Source: Petunia secreta | Lineage: Eukaryota > Streptophyta > Magnoliopsida > Solanales > Solanaceae | Assembly: GCA_029990175.1 (NCBI GenBank) | Contig: JARKIP010000003.1 | Coordinates: forward strand, 372,001 to 436,000 | Length of the DNA stretch: 64,000 bases | Reading direction: 5' to 3' | Shown: positions 10,201 to 22,510 of the stretch, piece by piece | How positions within the stretch are numbered: position 1 is the stretch's first letter | How the letters are laid out: the number at the start of each line of letters is the position of its first letter | The notes under the pieces: generated by a model | Told to the model about the DNA's origin: nothing | Databases searched by the model: none | Seen by the model: the letters and a program-made list of their open reading frames with translations, nothing else | Program-made: the position numbers and the translations under genes

Positions 10201-13074
10201 ACTGCCTTTCAATCCCCTATCTCTATAACAAATATTATTAAACTTACAGCTAACTTGTATCATTATTATTAGATACTCTCCAGAGCAGTTATATGCTGTG
10301 GTTGCTGCTGTTGACTTGTATGAAGATTTCCTCCCCTGGTGTCAAAGATCGGAGATCTTAAGACGGAATCCAGATGGATCTTTTGATGCTGAGCTGGAAA
10401 TTGGCTTCAAATTTCTCGTTGAGAGTTATGTCTCTCATGTAGAACTAAAAAAACCAAAATATATCAAGGTACCATTGACCCATGTATCTATTGCATATAT
10501 TAACTTATTTAAATTTCTTTTCGGATAAGCTTATCTCATATTTTTCAATTTAGTTCTATTTTTTTTTTCTGAAAAAAAATTACATTTCAGTTATGGTATA
10601 TGATCATCATGAGTTGATGTCCGCTGGATCTTAGTAGGATGAACAGTGTCTCCCTTCTCGTAGTTATGCAATTACTAGTGTGGATTTGCAGTTATGCCTT
10701 CTAAATTGAATTTATGAGTGTCATGGAAGGGAAAGAGCATAAGTAAAAAGCGTTGAGTTTATTCTTGTGACAAGTTGGACCTTCGTTGGGGATTGTAAAA
10801 GCTAGTACTTTTGTGACTTTCATAATTCTGAATCTGTTACATTTAGATTCTAAAGCTTTAGGATATATGTATTATCAACGAGAGTCCCTTCTTTTCATAA
10901 AAAAATTTGGATGCTTTTATCTCTATTACCATTCTGAATTATCTTAAACTCTTCTTTCATACATATACTTTTTTTTTTTTAACTGCAGACAACTGCTACC
11001 GATACTGGCCTTTTTGATCATTTGATTAACATCTGGGAGTTCAACCCTGGACCAAGTCCAGGAACTTGTGAACTTCACTTTTTGGTAGATTTTAAGTTTC
11101 AATCTCCGCTATATCGACAGGTAAATTTTTCATTTTCAGAACAGTATAATATTTGATGTCTTAGCCATACTACTATGTGAGCAAGAATATTCAGAAGATA
11201 CTAAATTACTAATTACACTGTTGCATGTTGGAAACTTTTGGGATTTGCTATATGGAGGTACTCTAGGTCATTAGCTTATAGTGTCGAGATATACCTGTCT
11301 TGTCCCTATATCCCAGATTTATTCTTCAGTTTGTTATTTTTCATCTGCTTGATGCATTGTATCATCAAACCACGAGAGTTCTGGAGTTGTAAAAAATAAC
11401 AGTTTCTAGTTTTACAACATTGAATGCATTTTAAGTACCATTGAGGAAATCACTCTTATTACTCCTGTCCATGTGTGAAAATAATCAACTAAAGTATATT
11501 TAACCTCCTAAATTTATACTTCACAGCCCGTGACTCATCTATTATCACTTCAGTAGCTGAAGCATGTTGCTCAATATTAGTAAATAATTATCTTCTATTT
11601 ATGCAACTCCACATTTTGGCTACTTTTGGCATGATATACTTTGATGGGTCAAAAGCATAGGACTAGAAGGAAAAATATGGAGAATAATGCTATGTTGCCC
11701 GTTGTGCTCATATCACTACATTTGAAATCTGATAAGTTGCATCCTCTTCTTTCTATTGGGCAGGGGTGATAAGGGGCTGAAAATGGCCTTAAAATTTGAG
11801 CTTCAATATCCATGAGTTAATGTTTGACATATGGGATGAATTCCTACTGTGATGGTTATGTTTTGTCATCAAATAAAAAAATTGTAACGGTCCTGTTTGG
11901 TGCTTGGTATCATTCTTGTACCATGATCTAATCTGTCTTGCTAGCTTGTTTGTGCTGCTAAGCTTCTCAGTTTTCATAAGTTGACCTGGGAAATATTTGA
12001 TTCCTTTTCCTTCTTTGATGGCTATATCAAACCTATAGTATCAATACATCTTTTTGGTACTATTTTGGTGCTCCGTACGGTTTCCCTCATCTTTTTGGGG
12101 AGTGCTTAGCCATTCTAAGTTGTCTTGATGTTATGAAGCAGACTCATCCCTCCTTTAGCTCCATCCATCCTTTCCATTATTTTTCTTTATATGGTAAATA
12201 AGTTTATTAATAAAGGGTAAATATTCAAGCAATATACCAAAAACCAGAGAATCTACACAATGATATGATTCTCTACAAACAATACCCAATCTTCTATACA
12301 TCGCACCTCATTGGTGCCCAAAAAAAATAAAATAAAAAAACCAGGAATGAAAGGCTATTTCATACATAGTCGTTCTCAATCCATTGAAAGCTCTCCTATT
12401 TTCTTTACGTCCACAAGACCCGTATCAGTGCTAGTGGAGTAGTGGGGTAACATCCCAGTCTCTTTGACACTTCTATTTCCTTCTCGTCGTTGTCTTCTGG
12501 AGTGAATTTATAATAGGATCCAGCATTTGTTTATAGTAAACTGCATGATGTTCAACCTATATATCGGATTTTTTTTTATTTGTTTTGATAAATCAGTAGA
12601 GAAGTAGCCAGCTCCCTCTTCCATATTGGTAACCTCAGCTAGTTTAATAGTCATTGTACTTTATCAAAACCTGTACTTGTGAATTTTCCTTGTGTGGGTA
12701 CTGAAAGTTGAACTGTTTAGGCTGGATATGAAATTGGGTTAAACTATAGCCACCTCAACCATGGGAAATTGGACTGCTGAATGTACTTTGATGAAGTTGT
12801 TTTTGCTTTGATGTAACTTGTATTAAAGAAGTTTGTCTTGAAGTGTCAGAAACTTTAATTTTTATTTCTCCTTTTCTTCTTCAGTTTATTGTTATGGTGC
12901 CTCATCTTAAACTTACTAATTAGAAGCCTTTGGTGCATTGCTTTTTCACAGGTAGCAAACATGTTCTTTAAGGAGGTGGTTTCTAGACTAGTTGGTTCAT
13001 TCCATGATCGTTGTCGTTTGATATATGGACCAGGGGTTCCGGTTCGTGAAAATACATATGAACAGAGGGCATGA
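7289..13074 (+). CDS. COQ10: Coenzyme Q-binding protein COQ10, mitochondrial
   Basis: Exons 7289-7611, 10273-10468, 10989-11120 and 12952-13074 join in frame through GT-AG introns into 257 residues (323+196+132+123 bases, stop TGA at 13072). Residues 1 to about 106 are basic, serine-rich and low in acid ('SKAIRRLVTHRNVFRQS'), as expected for a mitochondrial targeting region. Residues 108-245 form the START/polyketide-cyclase-like COQ10 domain: 'YSPEQLYAVVAAVDLYEDF', 'LPWCQRSE', 'GSFDAELEIGF', 'FLVDFKFQSPLY', ending 'YGPGVPVRENTYEQRA'. Length and exon pattern fit plant COQ10 (about 256 residues in Arabidopsis, from memory). In yeast the family binds ubiquinone and is needed for efficient respiration and CoQ synthesis at the inner mitochondrial membrane. 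Nothing is broken, so the gene looks functional. It is isolated among transposons. Confidence 0.95.
7718..8060 (+). repeat. Duplicated TRIM/LTR-like repeat in COQ10 intron 1
   Basis: Two imperfect copies of the same motif order lie side by side. 'GTGACATCCTAGGCAAATC' near 7719 and 'GTGACATCCTATGCAAATC' near 7926 are each followed by a 'GAGATGCTGGGTATATAAGG'-like block, 'ATGCCATAG', a 'TTTAAAAG(C/T)TGT' block and, in the second copy, GTGGACAATATCACTAG. The GACATCC...TATATAAGG...GGACAATATC series resembles short LTR/TRIM-type repeats common in plant genomes. The family is not certain. It lies inside the 2661-bp first intron and does not touch splice sites. Confidence 0.5.
8061..10272 (+). other. 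Rest of COQ10 intron 1
   Basis: AT-rich intron sequence with several poly-T runs (8803-8815 and 10042-10062) and A-runs at 9509-9523. Between the T-run at 10042 and an A-run at 10186-10200 lies about 140 bp that could be a small retroposed insertion. I see no exon in it. Confidence 0.4.
11121..12951 (+). other. COQ10 intron 3
   Basis: 1831 bp of AT-rich sequence with donor GTAAAT and acceptor TTTTTCACAG. No recognisable element ends and no coding match. Intron 2 (10469-10988, 520 bp) is likewise featureless apart from a T-run before its acceptor. Confidence 0.6.
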
Positions 13075-16000
13075 AGATTGGTGTTTGGTTGCGATGAAAT
13101 GAAAAAATGAGGGGGGTTCAATTTTCCAAGTACCAGTTGGTCCTACTGCCCATTTCTTATTCTCAAATTGAGAAGGTGCTGATTCAGCCTTCCTGGTATT
13201 CCCAATCTTTTGAAAGTTACTGGATTACATTTATGTTTTTCCTGGGATACCTTAGGGCCATAAGTGTATAAACTCCGCTAATTATGCCGTTTTGTTGTTA
13301 GGTCCACGTTTTATCTCAACCAATTCAGTTGAATCAATTCAGAGGTTATTTTGACTAATAATATTTAGAAGATTCTGTACAACACATACATCATTTAATT
13401 TACAATACAGGTATAGGATGCTACTAAATGATGTAATATAAACTGTACCTTATGGAATTTAATCATTGGGCCTAGCTGGTAAACTTAGAACAAATATGTC
13501 CATTTCAAATTGGGTGAGCTCTCTTATTGTGTTTATCCTTGAGTTGGGATGTATGAGTTTCTGGAGAAAAAATATCTAAGGTGTCAGCCAAACGTAGTTA
13601 GTATCTTTTGACTTATGAAGCCTCGCAAGATGCCATTCTCCATCTTTCCGATAAGCGTGAAATGAGAACTAGATTTAGTTTACCGAGTTAAGTTCGTCTT
13701 ACTCAACCCACGGTTGTAACAAATTTATAGTTGCAAAGGTTCAATGTTAATTCTACAGAGTATATCTGGTTCACTCGAGTTGCTGTTCTAGTATATTTGC
13801 AATAGATTTAGTTTGTGGACTTGAAAGGAGCACATATTGGGATGGGCCGAACCCAATGCTTACGGTCAGAAAACTTCTGATGTCATTCCGCGTCTTTATA
13901 TTTTCATAGAATGATGCAAGTACCGCATCTATAGTATTGAGAGGCTGTAGTTGAATTCTCTTGAAAACTTAGTGTCAGGTGCATTAACTTGGAGGTAGAA
14001 ATAGTTAGCATATGCTCAATTGCTCATTGCATGCATTAAGTAGGGCCTAGGGGTGTAGATTTTTTTTGGGGGGGGGGGGGGGGGGGGAGGGTGTGTTTTA
14101 AAATGGTTGAGTTGATAAATGTTAATTTGTCCAAAGATCACAATGCAACTCGCTCAGACTAGGGCGAGTTGTGCGAATTATATTGTAAGGGGGGTAATTT
14201 TATCACCTACTCATGGGCTCTAATAATGAATGATGGCGAGAAGTTCTGATTGGAGCAAGTTGTTACACCTGTTCCTTCCAGAATCTGAAATTTAGATTCA
14301 CAAGAATGAATATGACAAAAAGGTAAAGTTGGGTTGAGGAGAAGTGTGATGTAGGGAATTTGGAAATATCTTCGCAGTGAATCTGTGAATCTGTTCTCTC
14401 ACTTACGTTTTCCAACAATTATGCAGCATGAGGGTCCATACCCTTCACAGTGAAAACAAAGACACAAACCAAATTTTATACCACCCAAAGTTTCATTCAC
14501 ACAACTAAGCTCAGTGGGAATGAAGGAGCTGTCAAGGTCCAAATTTGGTAGCCCAAATTGTTATGATTGATTTGTTTTTCTTCTACACACCGGCTCATGT
14601 ATTTACAATATCAGTATATAAAAATGGAACTGAATTTCAAGAATGCAAATCCACTTTTGTGGAGGATTACTTGTGCATATTCTTCAGTGATCTGATAGTG
14701 TATTTTTTTTAACGATGACACGAACAATTTAAATTCTATCCAGAATCATTCCCCTGTTACCAAGAACACTATCCGTTCCAATAATTCACTAACTTTCGGA
14801 GATACCTCCAGCTGGAAATTGATTGCAAAACTAAAGTATGTGGTGTGGCCCCTAAATTATGTTATCTCATTGGTCAAAGTGGGCTTCATGGGATCCTCAT
14901 ATCAATTTAGGATTTTCATTTTCAACCACAAAAGTACTCCCGATTTTTATATTGTACCTTCTGATAACCTCATCTTGGTAATCTTTTCTTTTGCTCTTAC
15001 TTTTTTTTCACTCTTCAACTTTTTATGGATCAATCAGAATGAAGATCAATATATCCAATATTTCCCACCGCACAATAACCACATTAAAGCATTCAATGAG
15101 TGCAAATTATTTTGGTTTTTCGGTAGTCCTCCTTTGTCTTGATCTGGCTGCGGCATGCATTTGAGCCTGGAAAATTGGATGAAAGAAAAAGCTACTAGTA
15201 ATACTTTATCTTGGAATATTGACGAGGAGATAATAAATTAAAATGACGTTTTCCCAAATCAGCTTTCTTTTTCAAAAAATAATTTAACTTTCAAGGAAAA
15301 ATAAAGACATGAAAAGTTTGCGGCTTGATAGAGATCGCATGAGATACTCTTTTTAACTTATAAGATCACTAAACAAATGGGACTAGTTCACTATTTTTGT
15401 CTCGACATTGGTTATCTCTATATTCATCTTGTTCAAAATTTCTGGTCAATGAAAAAGACGCAGGATTCCCATTCTGGATACCATATTTGATATTAATTAC
15501 GATAAGCTTTTGTTTTTAGTTATAGAAGACAAAAAAATTCTTATGCATGCAGGTCCCATGCAATATTACTAAATACTTAGGTTTTGAATTTTTTTCCTCC
15601 TTTCCTTAGGTGCAGAGTGCGGAGTATCCACCAAATTTTTTTTGACGTGTTTTGGCATCGAAAGATAGAGTAGAGAGCTGATTAAATTAATAGAGGAGCT
15701 TTAGTTATAATGTGAAAAAAGGAACAATTTTATTCAATTATTACATTTTGACATTTCAAAAATGATGAAGAGAGACACTGATGTGATGGAGGACATTGGT
15801 GCAAGGATATTTCCTCACGTGGTGCGCTTAGACCTTTAAAACATAAAAAATTAAGAACCCCTATAGTTATAGGATATATAGCAGAATCTTCATTGTCTTA
15901 TTCCCCTAGGAGTAGCTCGTAAATGTTAGTAAAAGCATATTCTCTTGCAAACCCATCTCCACTTGAATCTTAAGTTTGTTTAGTAACAATTTGTTACCAA

Positions 16001-17100
16001 TTGAGCCGACAGAAAACATTGTAATCGATCAAATCCATGATTAGGCAAATTGGGAAGCTTTTAAAAGTCTTGTGGTGAATGTTTGTGTGGTATACCATAT
16101 CGCCCTACGATTATGATGAGACACTAAAAAATGATGTAGAAAAAAACTGAATTTAATTACAGAACACTTTTGTTGTTAAACTACGTATTTTGTATGTTGT
16201 TAATTTTCTAATTCATCATTATTCTATGGATAACACCCCATTGATAATACCATATGTTGCAAAGTCTGTCGCTAAGATCATTTTTTTTTTTGGGGAACGG
16301 ATCCTTCTATATTTTATCAGAGGGTCAGGTTTGAACTTTGAGAATTGAGAAATTTTTGGCACCCACGGGCCTTATGTGGAGTAAATTCGCACTAGTCGAC
16401 CATGCGCGTATGTGATAGTGGATGAGTATATAAAACCAAAATGTCATGGGATACTTTAGTCTCTTGGTATTCTTCCAGTTCTAGTTCTGGAAATACAAAA
16501 TTGGGGTTTCTACATTGTTATCCACACAGATGTCTTAAGCTTGGAAAAACTTTTGTTTCTTTTTCTTCCGTTTAATGCTTTTGGTAGCCAGCCCAATGAA
16601 TAGTACGTGTTTTTTTTCCTTTCCAAATTTTCATTCTTGATTGGACTGGAGTGACCAGGTGGTAACGGTGGCTCTATCAGTCTCTGGGAAAGAAAAGATC
16701 AAAAAGTTCATGATGATGTACCTATGGAAGATAACATCTATAGCTTGTAGTATATTATTTAGGATCGTGAGAAGATCCGACTGATGTCTTTATCTTCAAG
16801 ATTAATTGAATGATACATGAGAAGAAGAAAACTATGAATAGCTGAAGCAGATGGAAATCTTTGTGAAACTTGTTTGTTCACACAAGAAATGCAATTTGAG
16901 ACCCACTATGCATAATATTGTCTAAGACCATATAAAATGACAAAATTTTAGCATTCACAATTTGTGGGTCATATATGAGGCAAACAACGACATATCGAGT
17001 ATGATCTCATAAGTGTAGTTTGAAAAAGGTGATGTCTACGTAGACCTTATGCATACCTCGTGTGAGATAGAGATATATGATGTCCAATGTTAAATGAAGG
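13075..17100. other. Intergenic DNA downstream of COQ10, nothing recognised
   Basis: The first few hundred bases are presumably the COQ10 3'UTR; no clean AATAAA was found, and plant polyadenylation signals are degenerate. The rest is AT-rich with no coding, tRNA or repeat termini that I can support. A G-homopolymer lies at 14068-14088. Short ORFs here (for example 14819-15142) have no family features. Confidence 0.5.
14068..14088 (+). repeat. Poly-G tract
   Basis: A T-run followed by about 20 consecutive G residues and then GAGGGTGTG. Homopolymers of G this long are rare in AT-rich plant DNA. Exact length is unreliable in assembled data. Confidence 0.7.
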
Positions 17101-17210
17101 AATAATTACCAAAACATCAGTTAACTCCCCTCCCTAACTTTTGACTAGTCCTTACTTTTATAGTCATTATACACAAAACTAACATACCGTGAATATAAAC
17201 AGTATGAGGG

Positions 17211-17388
17211 TGTATACAAGTGGTCTCTTCACGTATACATATTATTTGCACCCAAAAGTATGGTGTATACAGTCAGATTTATCGTTTATACATAATATAT
17301 ACACGCACTTTTTCAATTATTTACAGTGTATACACTTTTTTTTTTTTTACAGTGTATACACATTTTAATAGAATAAAAATTGTATACA
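17211..17388. repeat. Cluster of TGTATACA/GTATAC palindromes
   Basis: Six GTATAC hexamers lie within about 180 bp (near 17212, 17233, 17265, 17328, 17354 and 17382), most inside longer palindromes such as GTGTATACAC. A further GTTTATACAT and ATATACAC fall between them. The flanking sequence to about 17880 includes a GC-rich, GCAGCAG-rich block (17430-17700). It is probably part of an unidentified repeat. Confidence 0.6.
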
Positions 17389-17419
17389 TTCATTTATTTA
17401 AAAAAAAAAAAAAAAGGAG

Positions 17420-17710
17420 AAAAAGGCTCAACGGAGCAACAGCTCCTGTCATCGTAGCTCCGACCAGCAGCTGCAGTGGTTTCGTCGCAGCAGATCTGGA
17501 GTGCTGGAGCAGCAGCAGATTTGCAGTGCCGGAGCAGCAGCAGTTGAGGAGAAAAAATAGCAGCGGAGGAGAACAGATCTGTACCGGATCAGCAGGGAAA
17601 GACAGAGGTGGCGGAAGAGAGCAGGCACGACTGGGAGCGTGGCCAGAGAGAAAGGCAATGGTGGCGGTGAAACAGAAGGGGAGAAGTAGAAGAAGTGAAA
17701 GCCTAAAAAA
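17420..17710 (+). repeat. GC-rich CAG/GGAG low-complexity block
   Basis: Repeated GGAGCAGCAGCAG-type phrases with 'GGAGTGCTGGAGCAGC' and 'GTGCCGGAGCAGCAGCAG'. An open frame covers it on both strands only because the sequence is CAG-rich. No protein family is recognised. The base composition differs sharply from its AT-rich neighbours. Confidence 0.5.
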
Positions 17711-18104
17711 ATCCTAGAAACGGGTTGGCTACCAAAAAAAAAAGGGCTGTGGCTAGGTGTTTGTTAGGGTAATTTTGAAAAGGATGAGCTAAAAAAATAT
17801 ATAGTGGGCCTTTTTGTTTTCCTAGTGTAATTTTTTCTTAAATAAATCAATAATTATTAGAATGAGGCTGACTTTGATACCATGTAGAGGAAATGAATAT
17901 TGAACCTAATTCAACTCGAAAAATTAAATTTATACTCATGCTTGTCAAATACTATATAAAGAGATAAATTGTCACATCCACAACGGAAGTGGAATACTAA
18001 TACATCATATTTGTATTTTTTGCTATCAATAAGTTATTTTGCAATTCCGAACTAGTTATATTTATGTGTGCATATTAAACTTTTTAATTTGCTTAGTAAC
18101 TTAG

Positions 18105-18807
18105 AGCTTGTTTGGCCAAGCTTTTGAAAACTGCTTATTTGAAAAGTATTTTTCTTCAAAAGTGCTTTTCGTAAAAGTATTTTTTGAGAAAAACAGTTTG
18201 TGTTTGGCCAATTTATTTGAGAAGCATTTCTATCAAAAGTTGAGTAATAATTTGTGTTTGGCGAGCTTTTGAAAAAGTACTTTGAGTGTTAAATTACTAG
18301 TAAGGACATTTAAAGACTCACTTTATAGTTATTTAACTAGATTAATATTTTTTTAAATATTTATTCTCAAATATTTTTTTTTTAATTTTTTTTATTTAGT
18401 TAAAATATATCAAAATACAATATATATAATTGAATATTCTAGATCTATACCTTAAAAATGATATTTATTTGATTAAAAGTTTCTAACAACAGTGATGTAG
18501 GTGTACATATAAAAAATATTGATTAAAATATTTATGTACTATTTATATATTATAATTATTGGGTTAAAATATATAAGGGGTAATTAGGTATATAAGTATT
18601 TTTGGTAATGATATTTTTGGAATGATAGAAATTAAAAACAGCTTCTGCTTCTACTCAAAAGCACTTTTAGGGAGAATCTAGTAGAAGCTGGTTTTTTGCT
18701 GCGACCACTCAAAAACACTTATTTTTTTTCTAGAAGCTTGACAAAATACCTTGATTTTTCAAAATAAGTATTTTTGAAAAAAAAAAAACACTTTTGGCTT
18801 CCTAGAA
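18105..18807. mobile_element. TIR/MITE element of the AGC(C/T)TGTTTGGCCA family, right end clipped
   Basis: The left end AGCTTGTTTGGCCAAGCTTT is followed by short blocks of AAAAGTACTTTT type and an AT-rich core. The right part (18650-18807) ends in CTTTTGGCTTCCTAGAAG. That right part is the reverse complement of the left end of the element at 19656, which shows they are one family. The outermost bases of the right TIR are missing. No coding capacity. Confidence 0.65.
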
Positions 18808-19371
18808 GTAATATAGTTTCGAGATGTGTGTAAAATTACGCCCACAACCCTTCATTTAGTCAAGTGTGAGACTGGTTAATTGTAGGTAACATATATGACA
18901 TGTGCAATTTAGTTTAAATATACAGAAATATATAGATTGAGGGATGCGTCTGATTTTTAAAGCAAATTGGATGATTGAAAATAATTTTCACCCATATAAA
19001 ATCATATGGAATACTGTAATATAAAAGGAATTCATTTCTTTTCAATGTACCTGTAAATGAAAGTACATATGTGGATATCATCTTCAATGTTAGTGATGGT
19101 GAGAATCTTGCAGGACATGGTAGAAGCTGAATGCGTGCAGCTTTCTCTGTATGTATTGTACAATTCTGCCAGCTCTAGTTTGGAATAGTGAATATGGTCG
19201 TGTACTCCGATGTTACACTGCCGTACGTACTCATTTTACGCTCGTGTTCAAAACGGATGCCGACAGGTTTTTGTCATATTAATCATTTACTATGTTTAAA
19301 ACTCGCGGACTCAACTGTAAAAGCTCCTCCGACACTACCAATTAAGATTTGCATCAACTAATAAAACTTAT

Positions 19372-19638
19372 TACTCCCTCTATCCTAATTTATGTGGTAA
19401 TTTTTGCTTTTAGAGATTATTCAAACTGTATGAATTTTGATCAATATTTTAAAATATATTTTTTTCACCAAAATTATATAAAAAAAGTTGCAATTTAAAC
19501 TATATTTTAAGCAATTTTTAAATATACAAATTTTAATGTTAAAATATTGAGTTAATCTAATCCAATTTAGCTTCAAAGTTTAGTCATATTGACTCTAAAA
19601 AAGTGAAAAGTCTCACATAAATTGAGACAAATGGAGTA
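19372..19638. mobile_element. Stowaway-type MITE
   Basis: 267 bp starting TACTCCCTCTATCCTAATTTATG and ending CATAAATTGAGACAAATGGAGTA. These are near-perfect inverted repeats with TA at both outer edges, the TA-target Tc1/mariner-type MITE signature. Internal sequence is AT-rich and non-coding. Confidence 0.9.
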
Positions 19639-19834
19639 AAAGAGAAAGCATTTAGAGCCTGTTTTGCCAAGCTTCTAGGGAGCCAAAAGTTTTTTTTTTT
19701 CCCTTTCTAAAAGTGTTTATTTTGAAAAATTGAGGTGTTTGGCAAAACTTCTAGGAGAAAAGTAAGTGCTTTTACATGACAACAAAAGTCATTTTCTGTT
19801 GTGGGGAAGAAGCTGGAAAAAACTATTTTTTTAC

Positions 19835-20334
19835 TTAAAGTATGTTATAGGAGAACCACCTGAGTACAAAGCTATGAAAAGATTTGTAACTCAATATTGG
19901 AATACAGTAACACAACCAGATCTCTTCTACCATGAGGAGGGATACTCTGTTGCTAAATTTCAAAATAGGGACGATATGAGATTCTTTATTCTGGGCCATA
20001 TAGCTTCAACAATAGACAAATCATCTTGAAACAATGGACTCCGAATTATGAGTTTAATGAAGAATTTCTTACTGATGTACCTTTGTGGGTGACACTCCCA
20101 AAACTCCCTAAGAGTCGTTGGAGCTGCAATTCACTTAGCAGAATTGTGAGTGCAATTGGAATACAGCTGTATGCAGATGAATGTACTGCCAAGAAAACTA
20201 GGATCTCTTATGCCAGAATGTTGATTGAGGTTGCTGTTACCAAAAAGCTTCCTACAGAGATCATAGTTTGTGAACTAAATGGTAGAGACTTTTTGAGTGG
20301 GCTCCTGACTTCTATGGAAGATGCCTCAAGCTAG
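19835..20334 (+). pseudogene. LINE ORF1 remnant (DUF4283-type)
   Basis: Two overlapping frames (stop near 20027, then continuing from 20026) together read as the DUF4283 region found at the N-terminus of plant L1 ORF1 proteins: 'YKAMKRFVTQYWNTVTQP', 'RDDMRFFILGH', then 'DVPLWVTLPKLPKS' and 'YARMLIEVAV'. The 5' end is missing, since the segment starts directly next to MITE sequence. From 20335 to 20790 there is a Gln/Ala/Glu-rich linker in broken frames. In intact elements ORF1 binds LINE RNA. This copy is inactive. Confidence 0.7.
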
Positions 20335-20791
20335 GCCATGATTGCAACACCCAATAAGAAATCAGGAATGCTGAAAAACCTGTGAGAAGGAGAAAACAAA
20401 GACAAGCTCCCCCAGCTAGACAAGAGCCACATGCACCCTCAACACCTGAAGATAGAGGTGTACACAACAATGTGGAGTAGAAAAAGATAACAATGCAATG
20501 ACAGTCTAAGAATGCTACAACTGAGCAAGGGGAAAGTGATCAACCAGAACCTCAAACAGAAGATGAGAAGAATGGGGAGAACAGTAGCCAAGCTCAAGCT
20601 CAAGCTCAGGCAACACCAAAGATGCATCCAACTGTGACAGTAAATGCAGAATGTATGTCACCAGGAACAAAGAGTTACTTGGAGGCTACTTCTATCAGTA
20701 CCAAAAATGGGTTTACATGCTTACAGGTTAGAGAGCATGATGAGGAGGAGACTGAACCACTAGATAGATGTGGACTAGAAATACATAAATA

Positions 20792-22510
20792 ATGCACTGG
20801 TTGGTTTGGAATGTGAGAGGCATCAATAAGAGGTATAAACGGAAGGAATTAAGAGTGTACCTCAGAGAAAATAATATTAAATTAGCTGGGTTGGTTGAAA
20901 CTAGAGTTAAACATGATAAAGCTGAGAAAATTACACAAAAAATAGTACCTAGTTGGAGTATGATCAACAGTTATGAGCATGCAATAAATGAAAGAGTGTG
21001 GATCATATGAGAGGAAAAGGAATATGATATTCAGCCTTGCAAGAGGACCTGTTTATTCATGTAAAAGTAAGGAGCAGACACTGTCCACTGATACGTGACA
21101 TGACAATGGTATATGGTTATAACACACAGGAACAAAGGAAGCAGCTGTGGCATCAACTTGAACTGATATGGAGACAAACAACAGGGTCATGGATCATCTG
21201 GGGAGATTTTAATGCAGTTCTATGTTCCCAGTACAGACTATATGGAAATCCTGTTAGCCAGAGTGAAATTCAAGACTGCGGATTGTGTTCAGGCTTTGCA
21301 TTTGAATGAACTACCATGGAGGGGTGAGTACTACACCTGAAAAAACAAGCAAAGAGGAGATGCTAGAGTACTTAGTAGAATAGACAGAATACTGGGCAAT
21401 GATGAATGGCTGCTGCAATATCGACAACTTACCACTGATTATCAGCCACCTTAAATCTCTGATCACTCACCAATGATGATTAGAGTGGATGTAAGATGGA
21501 AAGATATTGTGGTCTTATTCAGGTTCACTAATGTTTGGGCTGAACATCATAACTTCCTTCATATTATTGGAAATGAATGGAATAAGTGTAGTGCAGAATG
21601 GAGACGGAGGAGGGTGTGGATGAAACTCAAAGCCTTAAAACCTCTGCTCAAGAGTCTGAATAAAGAAGAATTCCATAGCATCACTCACACGCTAAGTGCT
21701 GCAAGATCTGAACTGGAATGCATCCAGAGGGAAATTAGCCAACATTATTCTGATGACTTGGCAAACAAGGAAAATGACACTATCCAGAGTATTTCTAAAT
21801 GGTTTATGATAGAGGAAAGTATTCTTCATCAGAAATGTTGGACGACATGGATAAAATTGGGGGATGCAAATAACAAGTATTTCTCTGATGTCATGAAAGA
21901 AAGAGCACAGAAGAAATTGATTAAAGAAATTACTTCTTTTGATGGAAGACAACTCAATGATCCAAAGGCAATCAATGAAGAGATAGTAGAGTTCTATAAA
22001 TTCTTAATGGGGACTGTTGCTAATAGCTTACTTGCTGTGGATAAACAAATAATGAGAAGGGGGCCAAAATTTACACAGTCTCAGCAAGAGGCTATGTGCT
22101 GATGTTACTTACCAAGAAATTTATGCATGCTTGCAATCAATTGGAGATGAGAAATCCTCAGGTATTGATGGCTTTAATAGCCTATTCTTCAAATAAATAA
22201 AGCAAAATATTTATGATCAAAGAATATTTTAGCACAGGGAAAATGTTCAAGCCAATGAACTGTACAACAATCACTCTGGTCCCAAAGACAGTAAAGCCAA
22301 AGACTATAAAGGAGTACATGCCAATTGTATGTTGCTCAGTTCTGTACAAGCTGTTATCTAATGTTCTGGCAAATAGAATGCAAGAAATTATGCCAGACAT
22401 TATTAATGAAAATCAATCTGGTTTTATCCCAGGAAGAAGAATAGCTGACAACATTATCCTGGTCATGAGTTGGTGAGAGCCTACACTAGGAAGTAAGCCA
22501 CGATATCTCT
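20792..22510 (+). pseudogene. L1-type LINE ORF2: endonuclease, linker and start of RT (truncated)
   Basis: It starts at an ATG with 'WLVWNVRGINKRYKRKEL', the usual opening of the plant L1 APE endonuclease. The catalytic 'GSWIIWGDFNAVL' follows near 21190-21225. The linker with 'ILHQKCWTTWIKLGDAN' and 'YFSDVMKERA' runs to 22102. RT begins around 22213 with 'LVPKTVKPKTIKEYMPI' and 'NENQSGFIPGRRIADNI' and is lost after about 22510, before the catalytic FADD box. Several stops and frameshifts are present (21009, 21307, 22102, 22474). The truncation is at the 3' side, unusual for LINEs, which are normally 5'-truncated, so a later deletion is likely. Confidence 0.8.

Noticed and set aside
10042..10205. 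SINE in COQ10 intron 1
   Set aside because: GTTCAAGTCCTCGAAT resembles a tRNA B box and there are T- and A-runs at the sides, but I could find no A box and no clear target duplication.
12855..13121. Antisense ORF over COQ10 exon 4
   Set aside because: Shadow of the conserved exon.
14819..15142. 107-residue ORF downstream of COQ10
   Set aside because: AT-rich, hydrophobic by composition, no motif, no promoter or neighbour support.
17220..17717. 165-residue ORF
   Set aside because: Starts in the GTATAC repeat and runs through T/A runs and CAG-rich low-complexity DNA. No domain and no splice structure.
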